Source: Sphingomonas phyllosphaerae 5.2
Lineage (GTDB): Bacteria; Pseudomonadota; Alphaproteobacteria; Sphingomonadales; Sphingomonadaceae
Direction of reading: 5' to 3'
Length of the DNA: 64,000 nucleotides
NCBI RefSeq assembly: GCF_000419605.1
Contig: NZ_ATTI01000001.1
Coordinates: 1,956,501 to 2,020,500 of the forward strand
Below are positions 44,828 to 53,451 of the stretch, piece by piece. Position numbers and translations under genes: made by a program. Under the pieces are notes generated by a model, which saw nothing but the letters and a program-made list of their open reading frames with translations, made no database searches and had not been told where the DNA came from. Each line of letters opens with the position of its first letter. Within the stretch, counting starts at the first letter, position 1.

Positions 44828-45574
44828 ATGCGCAAGACAGAGAGTGGCGGCAAGCTGTACCGCGGGATCGTCGACGCGATCGCGGCCGATATCGCCGCGG
44901 GGATATACCCGGTGGGATCGCGACTGCCCGCCGAGCGTGACCTGACCGAACGCTTCAAGGTCAGCCGCCCCACGGTGCGCGAGGCGATGATCGCGCTGGA
45001 GATGCAGGGCATGGTCGAGGCCCGCAAGGGCTCCGGCGTCTTCGTCCTGACGACGGGGGTGGCCGATGCCGACCGCGAACTTGATATCGGCGCGTTCGAG
45101 ATCACCGAGGCGCGGCGATTGCTGGAGGGCGAGGTCGCCGCGGTTGCCGCGACCGAGATCGATGCAGCCCAACTCGCTGAATTGCATACATTGCTGGCGC
45201 AGATGGAGCAGAGCGACGTGGTCGCCGCGGAGGATGCCGACCGCCGCTTCCACATCGCGATCGCCGAGGCGACGGGCAATGCGGTGATCATCGCCGCGGT
45301 CGCCGATTTCTGGGACATGCGCTTCCGCTCGCCGCTCGCACGGGCGGTATTGCTGAAAGCGGGCAGCCTGGGCGTCGAAAGCCGCATGGCCGAGCATGGC
45401 CGCATCCTGGCCGCCCTCGAGGCGCGCTCACCCGTCGATGCGCGCAACGCGATGCGCGATCATCTCTCGCGCGTCATCGACCACCTGCTCGACGTCACCG
45501 AAACCGAAGCCGTCGAGCGCGCGCGTGCCGAGGCCACGCAGCGCCGCCACGCGCTGGCGCGACGCTCGGTCTGA
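44828..45574 (+). CDS. FadR-type GntR transcription regulator
   Basis: 248-residue regulator. The N-terminal winged helix-turn-helix is GSRLPAERDLTERFKVSRPTVREAMIALEMQGMVEARKGSGVFV. The C-terminal all-helical FCD ligand domain (about 90-235) includes EARRLLEGEVAAVAA, DADRRFHIAIAEATGN and EHGRILAALEARSPVDARNAMRDHL, whose Asp/His residues are the usual metal/ligand site. It is divergent from the DUF1080 operon and upstream of a TonB receptor gene. It likely responds to a sugar acid or similar metabolite, like the uronate regulators UxuR/ExuR of this subfamily; the ligand is not known. Confidence 0.92.
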   Translation: MRKTESGGKLYRGIVDAIAADIAAGIYPVGSRLPAERDLTERFKVSRPTVREAMIALEMQGMVEARKGSGVFVLTTGVADADRELDIGAFEITEARRLLEGEVAAVAATEIDAAQLAELHTLLAQMEQSDVVAAEDADRRFHIAIAEATGNAVIIAAVADFWDMRFRSPLARAVLLKAGSLGVESRMAEHGRILAALEARSPVDARNAMRDHLSRVIDHLLDVTETEAVERARAEATQRRHALARRSV

Positions 45575-45624
45575 ACTCGACGAACAAGCGGGGCGATGAT
45601 CCTTCTGCGTGGCGGCGTTGCCAC

Positions 45625-45650
45625 GTCTGACTGACAATGCTATCTGACAA
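45625..45650. promoter_or_regulatory. GTCTGAC site and related half-site before the TonB receptor
   Basis: GTCTGAC (45625-45631) is a GTCnGAC palindrome; TATCTGACAAT starting at 45641 has an imperfect version, and CTGACAAT occurs as a direct repeat. The spacing and motif match the sites at 44718-44750, suggesting the same regulator. Confidence 0.45.
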
Positions 45651-45737
45651 TCGCGATCGGACGTGCTCGTGCCTGACATCAAAAATGATGACGGTACGAC
45701 GGCATAACGCGGCATGCCGGTCGTCAGGGAGAGGGTC

Positions 45738-48700
45738 ATGACCAGTCAGCACCGCTATAAGCGTCACCTTCACGTCTCGATCAGCCTGTTGAGCCTCGTC
45801 GCGGCCGCTCCGTCGTTCGCGCAGGCCGCCGCGCAGCCGACCGCCCCTTCCACGACACCGGACCAGGCCGCGACCTCGCAGGAAAGCGACGGCGGGCAGG
45901 TCGCCGACATCGTCGTCACCGGCTTCCGTGCCGCGCTGAACAATGCCCTCAACCAGAAGCGCGCCGAAACTGCCGCGATCGACAGCATCGTCGCCGAGGA
46001 TATCGGCAAGTTCCCTGATTCCAACCTCGCCGAATCGATGCAGCGCATCCCCGGCGTTGCGCTGTCGCGCGGCGATGGCGGCGAAGGGCGCAACATCTCG
46101 GTCCGCGGGCTCGGCGCGCAGTTCACGCGCGTGCGCATCAACGGCATGGAGGGCGTGTCGCAGGTCAGCGGCAGCGACATTCGCGGCGGCGTCGCGACCG
46201 GGCGCTCGTTCGATTTCGTGACCTTCCCGACCGAGATCTTCTCGGCGCTGTCGGTACGCAAGACGATGTCGGCGGACGTCGAGGAAGGGTCGCTGGGCGC
46301 GACCGTCGACCTGCGCGCGCCGCGCCCGTTCGACCAGAAGAAGGACTTCGTCTTCTCCGGCACCGCACGCGGAATCTACAACGACATCAAGAAAGACGTC
46401 GATCCCCGCCTCTCCGCACTGGTGTCGAAGCAGTTCGGCGACACGTTCGGCATTCTCGGCAGCATCGCCTATTCCCGGCGTCACATCGACGAATATGCCT
46501 ATTCCGCGGTCGATGTCGTCCCGACCTATGTCTACGGCCAGGAAGCGTCCTCGGGCGTGCCGCGCGTCGCGACCGATCCGTTGATCGGCGCCGGCCCCAA
46601 CCGCTCGCTGATCCTGCCGTTCTGCACGCCCGTCGGCTACAGCTATCGCGGCGTGCCGGTGAACAGCCCGTCGAGCGGCTTCAACCAGCCGAACGGCACC
46701 GCGATCGGCGCGGACGCCAACAATTGCAGCGCCGGCAACCCGCGCACCGGGAACGCCGCCGCCTATGATTACATCATGAGCCGGCCGGGCGCGAACGGGC
46801 GCCCCGGCGGCGGCGTCTTCCTGCCGCGCCTGCCGCGCCCGGTGAAGAGCAGCCAGGATCAGCAGCGGCTCGCCGGATCGCTGACGCTGCAATGGAAGCC
46901 GTCCGACCGCACCGACATCTCGCTCGACGGCCTCTATTCGCGTTTCAAGGTCGATCGCCTCGACACGATGTTCGATGCGCGCTCGTTCGGACGCGCGATC
47001 TCGAACAACGGCCAGCCGCTCACCTCGGTGCGCGAGATCGAGGTCGACGACAACGGCTCGCTGATCCACGGCCTGTTCGACGGCGTCGACCTGCGTTCGG
47101 AGATGCAGGACGAGCGGTTCACCTCGGACTATCGGCAGGTCAATCTCAATATCGACCATCGCTTCTCCGACACGTTGCGCGTGTTCGGCCTGGCCGGGAT
47201 CAACCAGTCGCGGCTCGACGTGAACCGCTTGCAGGTGGCGGTCGACTCCAACGACACGCGCGACTGGTCGATCGACTTCCGCGACAATCCCGATATCCCG
47301 AAGATCGGCTACGGCATCGACACGACCAATGCCGCGCTGTTCAGCTACGGTCCGCCACTGTCGAACGGCAACCAGCAGGGGCAGCTCTCGAACTTCATCC
47401 GGCGTAACACGATCACCAGCAAGACGTTCGAGCTGAACGGCGAATGGGAGGCGGCGCCGCACTTCACCGTCCAGGTCGGCGGGCAATATCGCACCAACAG
47501 CTATACCGCGCGCGAGCGGCAATTGGCGACCAACACCCCGCTGGCGCTGCCCGCCGGCGTGTCGCTTTCCAGCCTCACCTTCGTGACGCAGGGCGTGGGC
47601 AAGAACCTGGGCGGGCAGTTGCAGGATTTCGCCGCCGTCGATCCGGACAAGTTCCGCTCCGCCGTCGGGCTCGACAGCTATGCCTATTGCAGCGTCGAGT
47701 GCGCCAAGGGCACGTACGGCGGCGTCGACGAGAAATACGGCTCCGGCTATTTCATGGTGAAGTTCGACACGCGCGACATCCTGCCTTTCGCGCTGCGCGG
47801 CGATGCCGGCGTCCGCTACGTCCACACCGATCTCGAAGCCTACGGCCCGATCACCACCGCCGCGCCCGCAGGCTCGACCTATCCGTCGCGCTTCGTGATC
47901 TCGAACGTCCAGCGCTCATATGACGACTGGTTGCCGTCGATGAACCTCGCGCTCGACGTTACGCCGGACCTGATCGCGCGCGTCAGCGCATCGCGCGTGA
48001 TGTCGCGCCCGTCCTATGGACAGCTGATCCCGGCCGGCTCGGCCAATCTGGTCATCCAGACCGCGTCGTTCAGCAACCCGTTCCTCGAACCGATCCGCGC
48101 CAACACCTTCGATGCGTCGCTCGAATGGTATTTCGCGCCGGGCTCGCTGATCTCGCTGGCGTATTTCTACAAGAACATCGAGACCTACATCCAGACGACC
48201 AGCACCAGCGTCGCCTTCCAGGACATCGGCCTGCCGCTCAGCCTGCTCAACGGGACGCAGGTCAGCCCGACCGACCTGTTCACGGTTCAGCGCAGCAACA
48301 ACACGCCGGGCGGTCCGCTGCGCGGGTTCGAGGTAAACGTACAGCTGCCGTTCCGCTTCCTGCCGGGCGCGCTCAGCAATTTCGGTGCGCTCGCCAACTT
48401 CACGCGCGTGCGGTCGAACATCAACTACATCATCTCGCCGACGCTTTCGCGAACTGCGCCGCTCGTCGGACTCTCGCCGGAAACCGCCAGCGGCACGCTT
48501 TATTACGAAGACAACAAGTTCAGCATCCGCTCGACGGTCAATTACCGTTCCGGCTTCCTCACCGCCGTGCCGAGCGGGTCGGTGGATGCGGATTCGACCT
48601 CCAACGCCAGTTCGATCTTCGTCGATGCCTCGGCGTCCTACAATCTCACCGAGAACATCAAGCTGATCGCCGAGGTGACGAACATCACGAACGAGACCAA

Positions 48701-48791
48701 CCGGCTGACCGTCGATACCCTGCGACAGGATCCGCTCTACACCGCCTACTTCGGGCGCACCTACGCGCTTGCCGTGAACTTCCAGCTCTGA
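45738..48791 (+). CDS. TonB-dependent receptor (large, carbohydrate-locus type)
   Basis: 1017-residue outer-membrane receptor. It has a signal peptide (to PSFAQA, about 28), TonB-box DIVVTGFRAALNNALNQKR, then EDIGKFPDSNLAESMQRIPGVALSRGDGGEGRNISVRGLG and VRINGMEGV in the plug. The barrel is long, with extended loops such as the Cys-containing NNCSAGN and CSVECAKG stretches, and ends FGRTYALAVNFQL. This receptor type is repeatedly found with glycan or sugar-acid loci in sphingomonads and Caulobacter. GGGAGAGGGTC precedes ATG. An MFS importer follows by 13 bp, and a FadR-type regulator precedes it. Confidence 0.94.
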   Translation: MTSQHRYKRHLHVSISLLSLVAAAPSFAQAAAQPTAPSTTPDQAATSQESDGGQVADIVVTGFRAALNNALNQKRAETAAIDSIVAEDIGKFPDSNLAESMQRIPGVALSRGDGGEGRNISVRGLGAQFTRVRINGMEGVSQVSGSDIRGGVATGRSFDFVTFPTEIFSALSVRKTMSADVEEGSLGATVDLRAPRPFDQKKDFVFSGTARGIYNDIKKDVDPRLSALVSKQFGDTFGILGSIAYSRRHIDEYAYSAVDVVPTYVYGQEASSGVPRVATDPLIGAGPNRSLILPFCTPVGYSYRGVPVNSPSSGFNQPNGTAIGADANNCSAGNPRTGNAAAYDYIMSRPGANGRPGGGVFLPRLPRPVKSSQDQQRLAGSLTLQWKPSDRTDISLDGLYSRFKVDRLDTMFDARSFGRAISNNGQPLTSVREIEVDDNGSLIHGLFDGVDLRSEMQDERFTSDYRQVNLNIDHRFSDTLRVFGLAGINQSRLDVNRLQVAVDSNDTRDWSIDFRDNPDIPKIGYGIDTTNAALFSYGPPLSNGNQQGQLSNFIRRNTITSKTFELNGEWEAAPHFTVQVGGQYRTNSYTARERQLATNTPLALPAGVSLSSLTFVTQGVGKNLGGQLQDFAAVDPDKFRSAVGLDSYAYCSVECAKGTYGGVDEKYGSGYFMVKFDTRDILPFALRGDAGVRYVHTDLEAYGPITTAAPAGSTYPSRFVISNVQRSYDDWLPSMNLALDVTPDLIARVSASRVMSRPSYGQLIPAGSANLVIQTASFSNPFLEPIRANTFDASLEWYFAPGSLISLAYFYKNIETYIQTTSTSVAFQDIGLPLSLLNGTQVSPTDLFTVQRSNNTPGGPLRGFEVNVQLPFRFLPGALSNFGALANFTRVRSNINYIISPTLSRTAPLVGLSPETASGTLYYEDNKFSIRSTVNYRSGFLTAVPSGSVDADSTSNASSIFVDASASYNLTENIKLIAEVTNITNETNRLTVDTLRQDPLYTAYFGRTYALAVNFQL

Positions 48792-48804
48792 TCCGCGGAT
48801 TTCG

Positions 48805-50088
48805 ATGACCGATTCACCACCCGCGCCGCCACGCAAGGCCGGCGGCAATGTCCGCTGGGTGATCTGCGCGCTGCTCTTCTTCGCGACGACGATCAACTAT
48901 ATCGATCGGCAGGTGATCGGCATCCTGAAGCCGACGTTGCAGGGCGAACTCGGCTGGTCGGAGATCGACTATGGCATGATCGTCTTCTGGTTCCAGGCGG
49001 CCTATGCGATCGGCTTGCTGGCGTGTGGGCCGATCATCGACAAGGTCGGGTCGCGGCTCGGCTACGCCGCGGCGATCACCTTGTGGAGCCTCGCGGCGGT
49101 CGCCCATGCGCTGGTGCGCAGTCCCGGCGGGTTCGCCATGGCGCGCTTTGCGCTCGGGCTGGGCGAGGCGGCGAACTTCCCCGCCGCGATCAAGTCGGTC
49201 GCAGAATGGTTTCCCAAGAAGGAGCGCGCACTCGCGGCGGGCATCCTCAACGCCGGCGCCAACGTCGGCGCGATCGCAACCCCGATCGTCGTGCCGCTGA
49301 TCGCGCTCAGTTATGGCTGGCAGGCCGCCTTCATCATCACCGGGTTGCTGGGGTTCGTCTGGCTCGCCGCATGGCTGGCCTTCTACCGCGCGCCCGAACG
49401 GCATCCCCGGCTCGGCGCGCAGGAACTGGCCTATATCACCGCCGACCAGGACAATGATGCCGGCACCGCGCCGATCGCGTGGCGGGCGCTGTTCCGCCGC
49501 CGCGCGACCTGGGCGTTCGTGGTCGCCAAGTTCCTGACCGATCCGGTCTGGTATCTGTTCCTGTTCTGGCTGCCGGATTTCTTCGCCAAGCGCCACGGGC
49601 TGGACCTGAAGACGTTCGGCCCGCCGTTGATCGCGGTCTACCTGCTCGCCGACGTCGGCAGCATCGGCGGCGGCTGGCTGTCCTCGGCGCTCATCAAGCG
49701 CGGCTTCAGCGTCAACGCCGGGCGCAAGCTGGCGCTGCTCGCCTCCGCGATCCTCGTCACCCCGATCGTCTTCGCCAGCAGCGTGTCGAGCCTTGCCGCA
49801 GCAGTCGCGATCATCGGGCTCGCCGCCGCGGCGCATCAGGGGTGGTCGTCGAACCTCTACACGATGGTGTCGGACACGTTCCCGCGCACCTCGATCGCCT
49901 CGGTCATGGGCATCGGCGGCGCGGCCGGCGCGATCGGCGGGATGATCATGGCGCGCTACGTCGGCCAGGTGCTGGAGACGGTCGGCAGCTACGTGCCCGT
50001 GTTCCTGTGGGCAGGCAGCGCCTATCTGGTCGCACTGCTGCTGGTCCACGTGCTCGTCCCGCGGCTCGAAGTGAAAGCGAAGGGTTGA
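48805..50088 (+). CDS. MFS importer, hexuronate (ExuT/ACS) type
   Basis: 427-residue transporter with about 12 membrane helices. ATTINYIDRQVIGILKPTLQGELGW and FWFQAAYAIGLLACGPIIDKVGSRLGYAAAI are TM1 and TM2/loop signatures of the anion:cation symporter group (ExuT, GudP), which brings in hexuronates and related acids. ALGLGEAANFPAAIKSVAEWFPKKERALAAGILNAGANVGA is the conserved mid-part. It is 13 bp after the TonB receptor, so the two likely form the outer- and inner-membrane halves of one uptake route. The last 20 bp resemble the edge of the repeat array that follows. Confidence 0.92.
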   Translation: MTDSPPAPPRKAGGNVRWVICALLFFATTINYIDRQVIGILKPTLQGELGWSEIDYGMIVFWFQAAYAIGLLACGPIIDKVGSRLGYAAAITLWSLAAVAHALVRSPGGFAMARFALGLGEAANFPAAIKSVAEWFPKKERALAAGILNAGANVGAIATPIVVPLIALSYGWQAAFIITGLLGFVWLAAWLAFYRAPERHPRLGAQELAYITADQDNDAGTAPIAWRALFRRRATWAFVVAKFLTDPVWYLFLFWLPDFFAKRHGLDLKTFGPPLIAVYLLADVGSIGGGWLSSALIKRGFSVNAGRKLALLASAILVTPIVFASSVSSLAAAVAIIGLAAAAHQGWSSNLYTMVSDTFPRTSIASVMGIGGAAGAIGGMIMARYVGQVLETVGSYVPVFLWAGSAYLVALLLVHVLVPRLEVKAKG

Positions 50089-50974
50089 GACCAGGCCCGG
50101 ACCAGAACGCCTCGGATCACGTCGCTGAGCTAGCAATGGCCGATGTGTCGTTCGCCCTCTGCTTACCCGACGGTCGAGGCAACCCCCGCCCCGTGCCGCT
50201 TGCGCCGTCCCAGCATAACCCACGCCTCCGTGTCCGCGACAAGCAGACAACGGGCGTGATCGACCCGCTTGAAAGTGGAACCGAACGCCAACACCGAACC
50301 ACGCCGTCATTGCGAGCGTAGCGAGGCGATCCAGTGTCGGACCCGAACGCCTCTGCTCGCAATCACCGGTGCGTCGTTCGCCGTCAGCCGCGCCGACCTT
50401 GGAGCCGATCGACACCCCAGCCCCCGCGGCGCTTGCGGCGTCCCTGCTAAACCGATGCCCGCTTGTCCCGCGGCAAGCAGACAACGGGCCTGATCCGACC
50501 CGCGCTTGGAAGTGAAACCGAACGCCAAGACCGAACCACGCCGTCATTGCGAGCGTAGCGAAGCAATCCAGTCCCGGACCAGAACACCGTGGATGACGTC
50601 GCTACGGCTCGCAAAGGCCGGCTCGTCGCTCGCCTCTGCTTATCCGGCCTTCGAGCCGATCGACACCCCAGCCTCCGTGCCCCTTGCGTCGCCTCGGCCC
50701 AGCCGATGCCCCGCTTGTTCCGCGGCAAACAGACGGCGAGGTCTGATCAACCCGTGACGGCGATCACGACCGATGGCCGAGCGCTCTCGGCCCCGTCGAA
50801 GCACAACCGACCGCCCTGTGGAAACATCGCGCGATCCCGAATTCTCAACCGCCACGCCTTGATCCCCGACGTTGCCTGAGCCGGGTCTCCGCTGCTGGCA
50901 CGGCAAGTAAATAACGGGTGCTCGCCGCCCCCGCTACGGTGACAAGCATCGCTCTTGAATAACCGTCGCGCCGC
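50089..50974. repeat. Tandem array of about 240-bp units
   Basis: No gene in this 886-bp gap. Units begin at 50091, 50331 and 50568 (periods 240 and 237), each opening CCAG-(n)-CGGACC-(n)GAAC. Two full copies and a third degenerating copy reach about 50760; a weak trace (CGGCAAG...AACGGG) continues near 50900. Shared blocks are CCGATCGACACCCCAGCC, GGCAAGCAGACAACGGG, AGTG-AA-CCGAACGCCAA and the box GTCATTGCGAGCGTAGCG (50306 and 50543). Open frames through it are products of the repeats. Confidence 0.85.
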
Positions 50975-52471
50975 TCATTTCCGGACCGTCAGCGTCTTGC
51001 CGAGCGCGTCGTGCCAGCCGGCTGCCAGCGTCGCGCGTGCTTCGGCTGCCATCTTCGGCTCGAAACATTCGCCCCGCACCCACGTGGCCGCCAGCGCGTC
51101 GAGGTCCTTCCACACTCCGGTCGCCAGCCCGGCATGGAACGCCGCGCCCAGCGCGGTGGTCTCCAGGTGTCGTGGTCGTTCCACCGGCACCTGCAACATG
51201 TCGGCGAGGAACTGGCACAGCCAGTCGTTGGCCGCCATGCCGCCGTCGACGCGGATCATCTCCGGCGGATCGCCGCCATCGGCCACCATCGCATCGGCGA
51301 GGTCGATCGTCTGATAGCCGACCGCCTCCAGCGCCGCACGCGCCAGATGCGCCTGCGTCGAACCCAGCGTCAGCCCGAAGATCGCGCCGCGCGCATCGGG
51401 GTCCCAGTGCGGCGCACCCAGCCCGACGAACGCCGGCACCATATAGACGCCGTGGCTGTCGGGCACCTGCGTCGCCATGCCGTCGGTATCGCGCGCATGG
51501 GTGATGACGCCGATCCCGTCGCGCAGCCACTTCACCGCCGCGCCCGCGATGAAGATCGAGCCCTCCAGCGCATAGGTGACCTTGCCGTCCAGGCGGTATG
51601 CCGGCGTCGTCAGCAGGCGGTGTTCGGACGTCACCGCCTCCTCGCCGGTGTTCAGCAGCATGAAGCAGCCGGTGCCATAGGTCGACTTCGCCATGCCGGC
51701 CGCGAAACACGCCTGCCCGAACAACGCCGCCTGCTGGTCGCCGGCCACGCCGGCGATCGGGATCGCGGCGTCGAACAGCCCCTCGGCGGTGTGGCCGAAC
51801 AGGTGGCTGTTGTCGTGCACCTCCGGCAACATCGCCATCGGCACGTCGAACAGCGCACACAGCGCTTCGTCCCAGCGCTGTGCGTGGATGTCGTACAACA
51901 GCGTGCGGCTGGCATTGGTGATGTCGGTGGCGTGCACCGCGCCACCGGTCAGCCGCCACAGCAGGAAGCTGTCGATCGTCCCGAACGCCAGTTCGCCCTT
52001 TTCCGCCCGCGCCCGCGCGCCATCGACGTGGTCGAGGACCCACGCCAGCTTGGTCGCCGAAAAATAGGGATCGAGCAACAACCCGGTCTTGGCGCGGACG
52101 GTCGGCTCATGCCCTTCCTCCTTCAGTCGCGCGCACAGCTCGGCGGTGCGGCGGTCCTGCCAGACGATGGCGTGGTGGATCGCGGCGCCGCTCGCGCGGT
52201 CCCAGACGACCACCGTCTCGCGCTGGTTGGTGATGCCGATCCCGGCGATGCCGTCCGCGCCGACGCCGCTTTCGGCCAACGCTTCGCGTGCGGTTGCCAG
52301 CGTGTCGCGCCAGATGTCCTCCGGGTCGTGCTCGACCCAGCCGGGACGCGGGTAATGCTGCGCGAATTCGCGCTGCGCGGTGGCGACGGCGTGCGTGTCG
52401 CTGCCGAAGACGATCGCGCGGGTCGAGGTGGTACCCTGGTCGATTGCCAGGATGTGCGAGGGGCCGGCCAC
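50975..52471 (-). CDS. glpK: Glycerol kinase
   Basis: FGGY-family kinase of 498 residues that phosphorylates glycerol to sn-glycerol 3-phosphate. [13 protein letters not shown] at about 10-22 is the phosphate-1 motif. [14 protein letters not shown] and [12 protein letters not shown] are GlpK-specific blocks. [22 protein letters not shown] and [14 protein letters not shown] follow, with [18 protein letters not shown] near the end. Start is GTG ([10 protein letters not shown]) with AAGGAGA upstream. It lies 31 bp after glpF on the reverse strand, divergent from glpD, forming a complete glycerol use locus. Confidence 0.96.
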   Translation of the reverse strand: MAGPSHILAIDQGTTSTRAIVFGSDTHAVATAQREFAQHYPRPGWVEHDPEDIWRDTLATAREALAESGVGADGIAGIGITNQRETVVVWDRASGAAIHHAIVWQDRRTAELCARLKEEGHEPTVRAKTGLLLDPYFSATKLAWVLDHVDGARARAEKGELAFGTIDSFLLWRLTGGAVHATDITNASRTLLYDIHAQRWDEALCALFDVPMAMLPEVHDNSHLFGHTAEGLFDAAIPIAGVAGDQQAALFGQACFAAGMAKSTYGTGCFMLLNTGEEAVTSEHRLLTTPAYRLDGKVTYALEGSIFIAGAAVKWLRDGIGVITHARDTDGMATQVPDSHGVYMVPAFVGLGAPHWDPDARGAIFGLTLGSTQAHLARAALEAVGYQTIDLADAMVADGGDPPEMIRVDGGMAANDWLCQFLADMLQVPVERPRHLETTALGAAFHAGLATGVWKDLDALAATWVRGECFEPKMAAEARATLAAGWHDALGKTLTVRK

Positions 52472-52502
52472 TTCTGTCTCCTTGGCTGTCGTATCGCCGC
52501 CG

Positions 52503-53297
52503 CTACGCGCGCGAACGGGGCGGCAGATAGGGCCGCACGAGATATTGATAGATCGCAGCGCCGGTCACGCCGCCGACCAACGGTCCGGCGATCGGCACCC
52601 ACCAGTAATTGCCGGGCCCGGGCAGCGCGGAGTCTCCCCATCCCATCAACCAGCAGAACAGCCGCGGTCCGAAGTCGCGCGCCGGGTTGATCGGCCAGCC
52701 CTCCAGGTACCCTGCCGACGCACCGATGCACGCGACGAGCAAACCGACGATCGGCGCGCTGGCGTTGGCCATCGGCGCCTGGGTGTTGAACTCGTCGGTG
52801 ATCGCGAAGATTCCGAGCAACAGGATCGCGGTCAGCACCACCTCGTCCCAGAACGCGTGAATCGGCGTGATATGCGGCCCCGGCGCGGTAAAAAACACGC
52901 CCGCCGCGCCCCCTGCGGCACGGGTCAGCCCGTGTGTGGCGTTATACGCTTCGATCACCGGACCGAACAATTGATAGACCAACGCCGCGCCGATCATGGC
53001 GCCGACGATCTGCGCTACGACATAGGGCAGCACCTTGTGCCGCGGAAAGTCGCGGAACAGCATCAGCGCCAGCGTCACCGCCGGGTTGGCGTGCGTGCCC
53101 GACACCGCCCCGGTGACGTAGATCGCCAGCGTCACCGCCAAGCCCCAGGCGATGCAAACGCCCCAATAAGCAGTGGCATACGGGCTGGGATCGTACAGGA
53201 TCAGCATCGCGGCGGCCGAATTGCCCAGGGTGATGATGATCGTCACGGCCAGCGCCTCCGCGATCAATTCGCCCCTGAAGCTATGTTGCGCCGTCAT
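52503..53297 (-). CDS. glpF: Glycerol uptake facilitator (aquaglyceroporin)
   Basis: 264-residue MIP-family channel. Both half-helix NPA motifs are present: [13 protein letters not shown] and [15 protein letters not shown], and the Asp after the second NPA (NPARD) marks a glycerol-conducting rather than water-only pore. About six membrane helices are visible. MTAQHSFRG was chosen as start with GGAGAGGCGGG just upstream. It is the first gene of the glpFK operon. Confidence 0.95.
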   Translation of the reverse strand: MTAQHSFRGELIAEALAVTIIITLGNSAAAMLILYDPSPYATAYWGVCIAWGLAVTLAIYVTGAVSGTHANPAVTLALMLFRDFPRHKVLPYVVAQIVGAMIGAALVYQLFGPVIEAYNATHGLTRAAGGAAGVFFTAPGPHITPIHAFWDEVVLTAILLLGIFAITDEFNTQAPMANASAPIVGLLVACIGASAGYLEGWPINPARDFGPRLFCWLMGWGDSALPGPGNYWWVPIAGPLVGGVTGAAIYQYLVRPYLPPRSRA

Positions 53298-53423
53298 TTG
53301 CCCGCCTCTCCCCGCCGGCGTTTTCCGGTCGTGGCGCAATACTGTCACTCGTTTTACGCAAGCGTCAATGCGCCGGTTTGAAACTTGCCGGCCAACCACG
53401 CATATCGATACGCAACGGACAGC

Positions 53424-53437
53424 CGGGCGATCGCCCG
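53424..53437. promoter_or_regulatory. Palindromes in the glpF-glpD divergent region
   Basis: CGGGCGATCGCCCG is a perfect 14-bp palindrome 15 bp before the glpD start. Upstream are TATCGATA (53403-53410) and ACGCAAGCGT (53356-53365). These may be operators of a glycerol regulator, which is not encoded in the window. Confidence 0.35.
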
Positions 53438-53451
53438 ATATGAGGTGTTTA

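Noticed and set aside
45495..47825. 776-codon reverse open frame
   Set aside because: Antisense to the GntR end and the TonB receptor; typical high-GC shadow frame.
48814..50547. 577-codon reverse open frame with repeated peptide segments
   Set aside because: It reads antisense through the MFS gene and the repeat array; the repeated peptides only reflect the DNA repeats.
50089..50974. CRISPR array
   Set aside because: Repeat units are about 240 bp and degenerate, with no short regular repeats and no cas genes.
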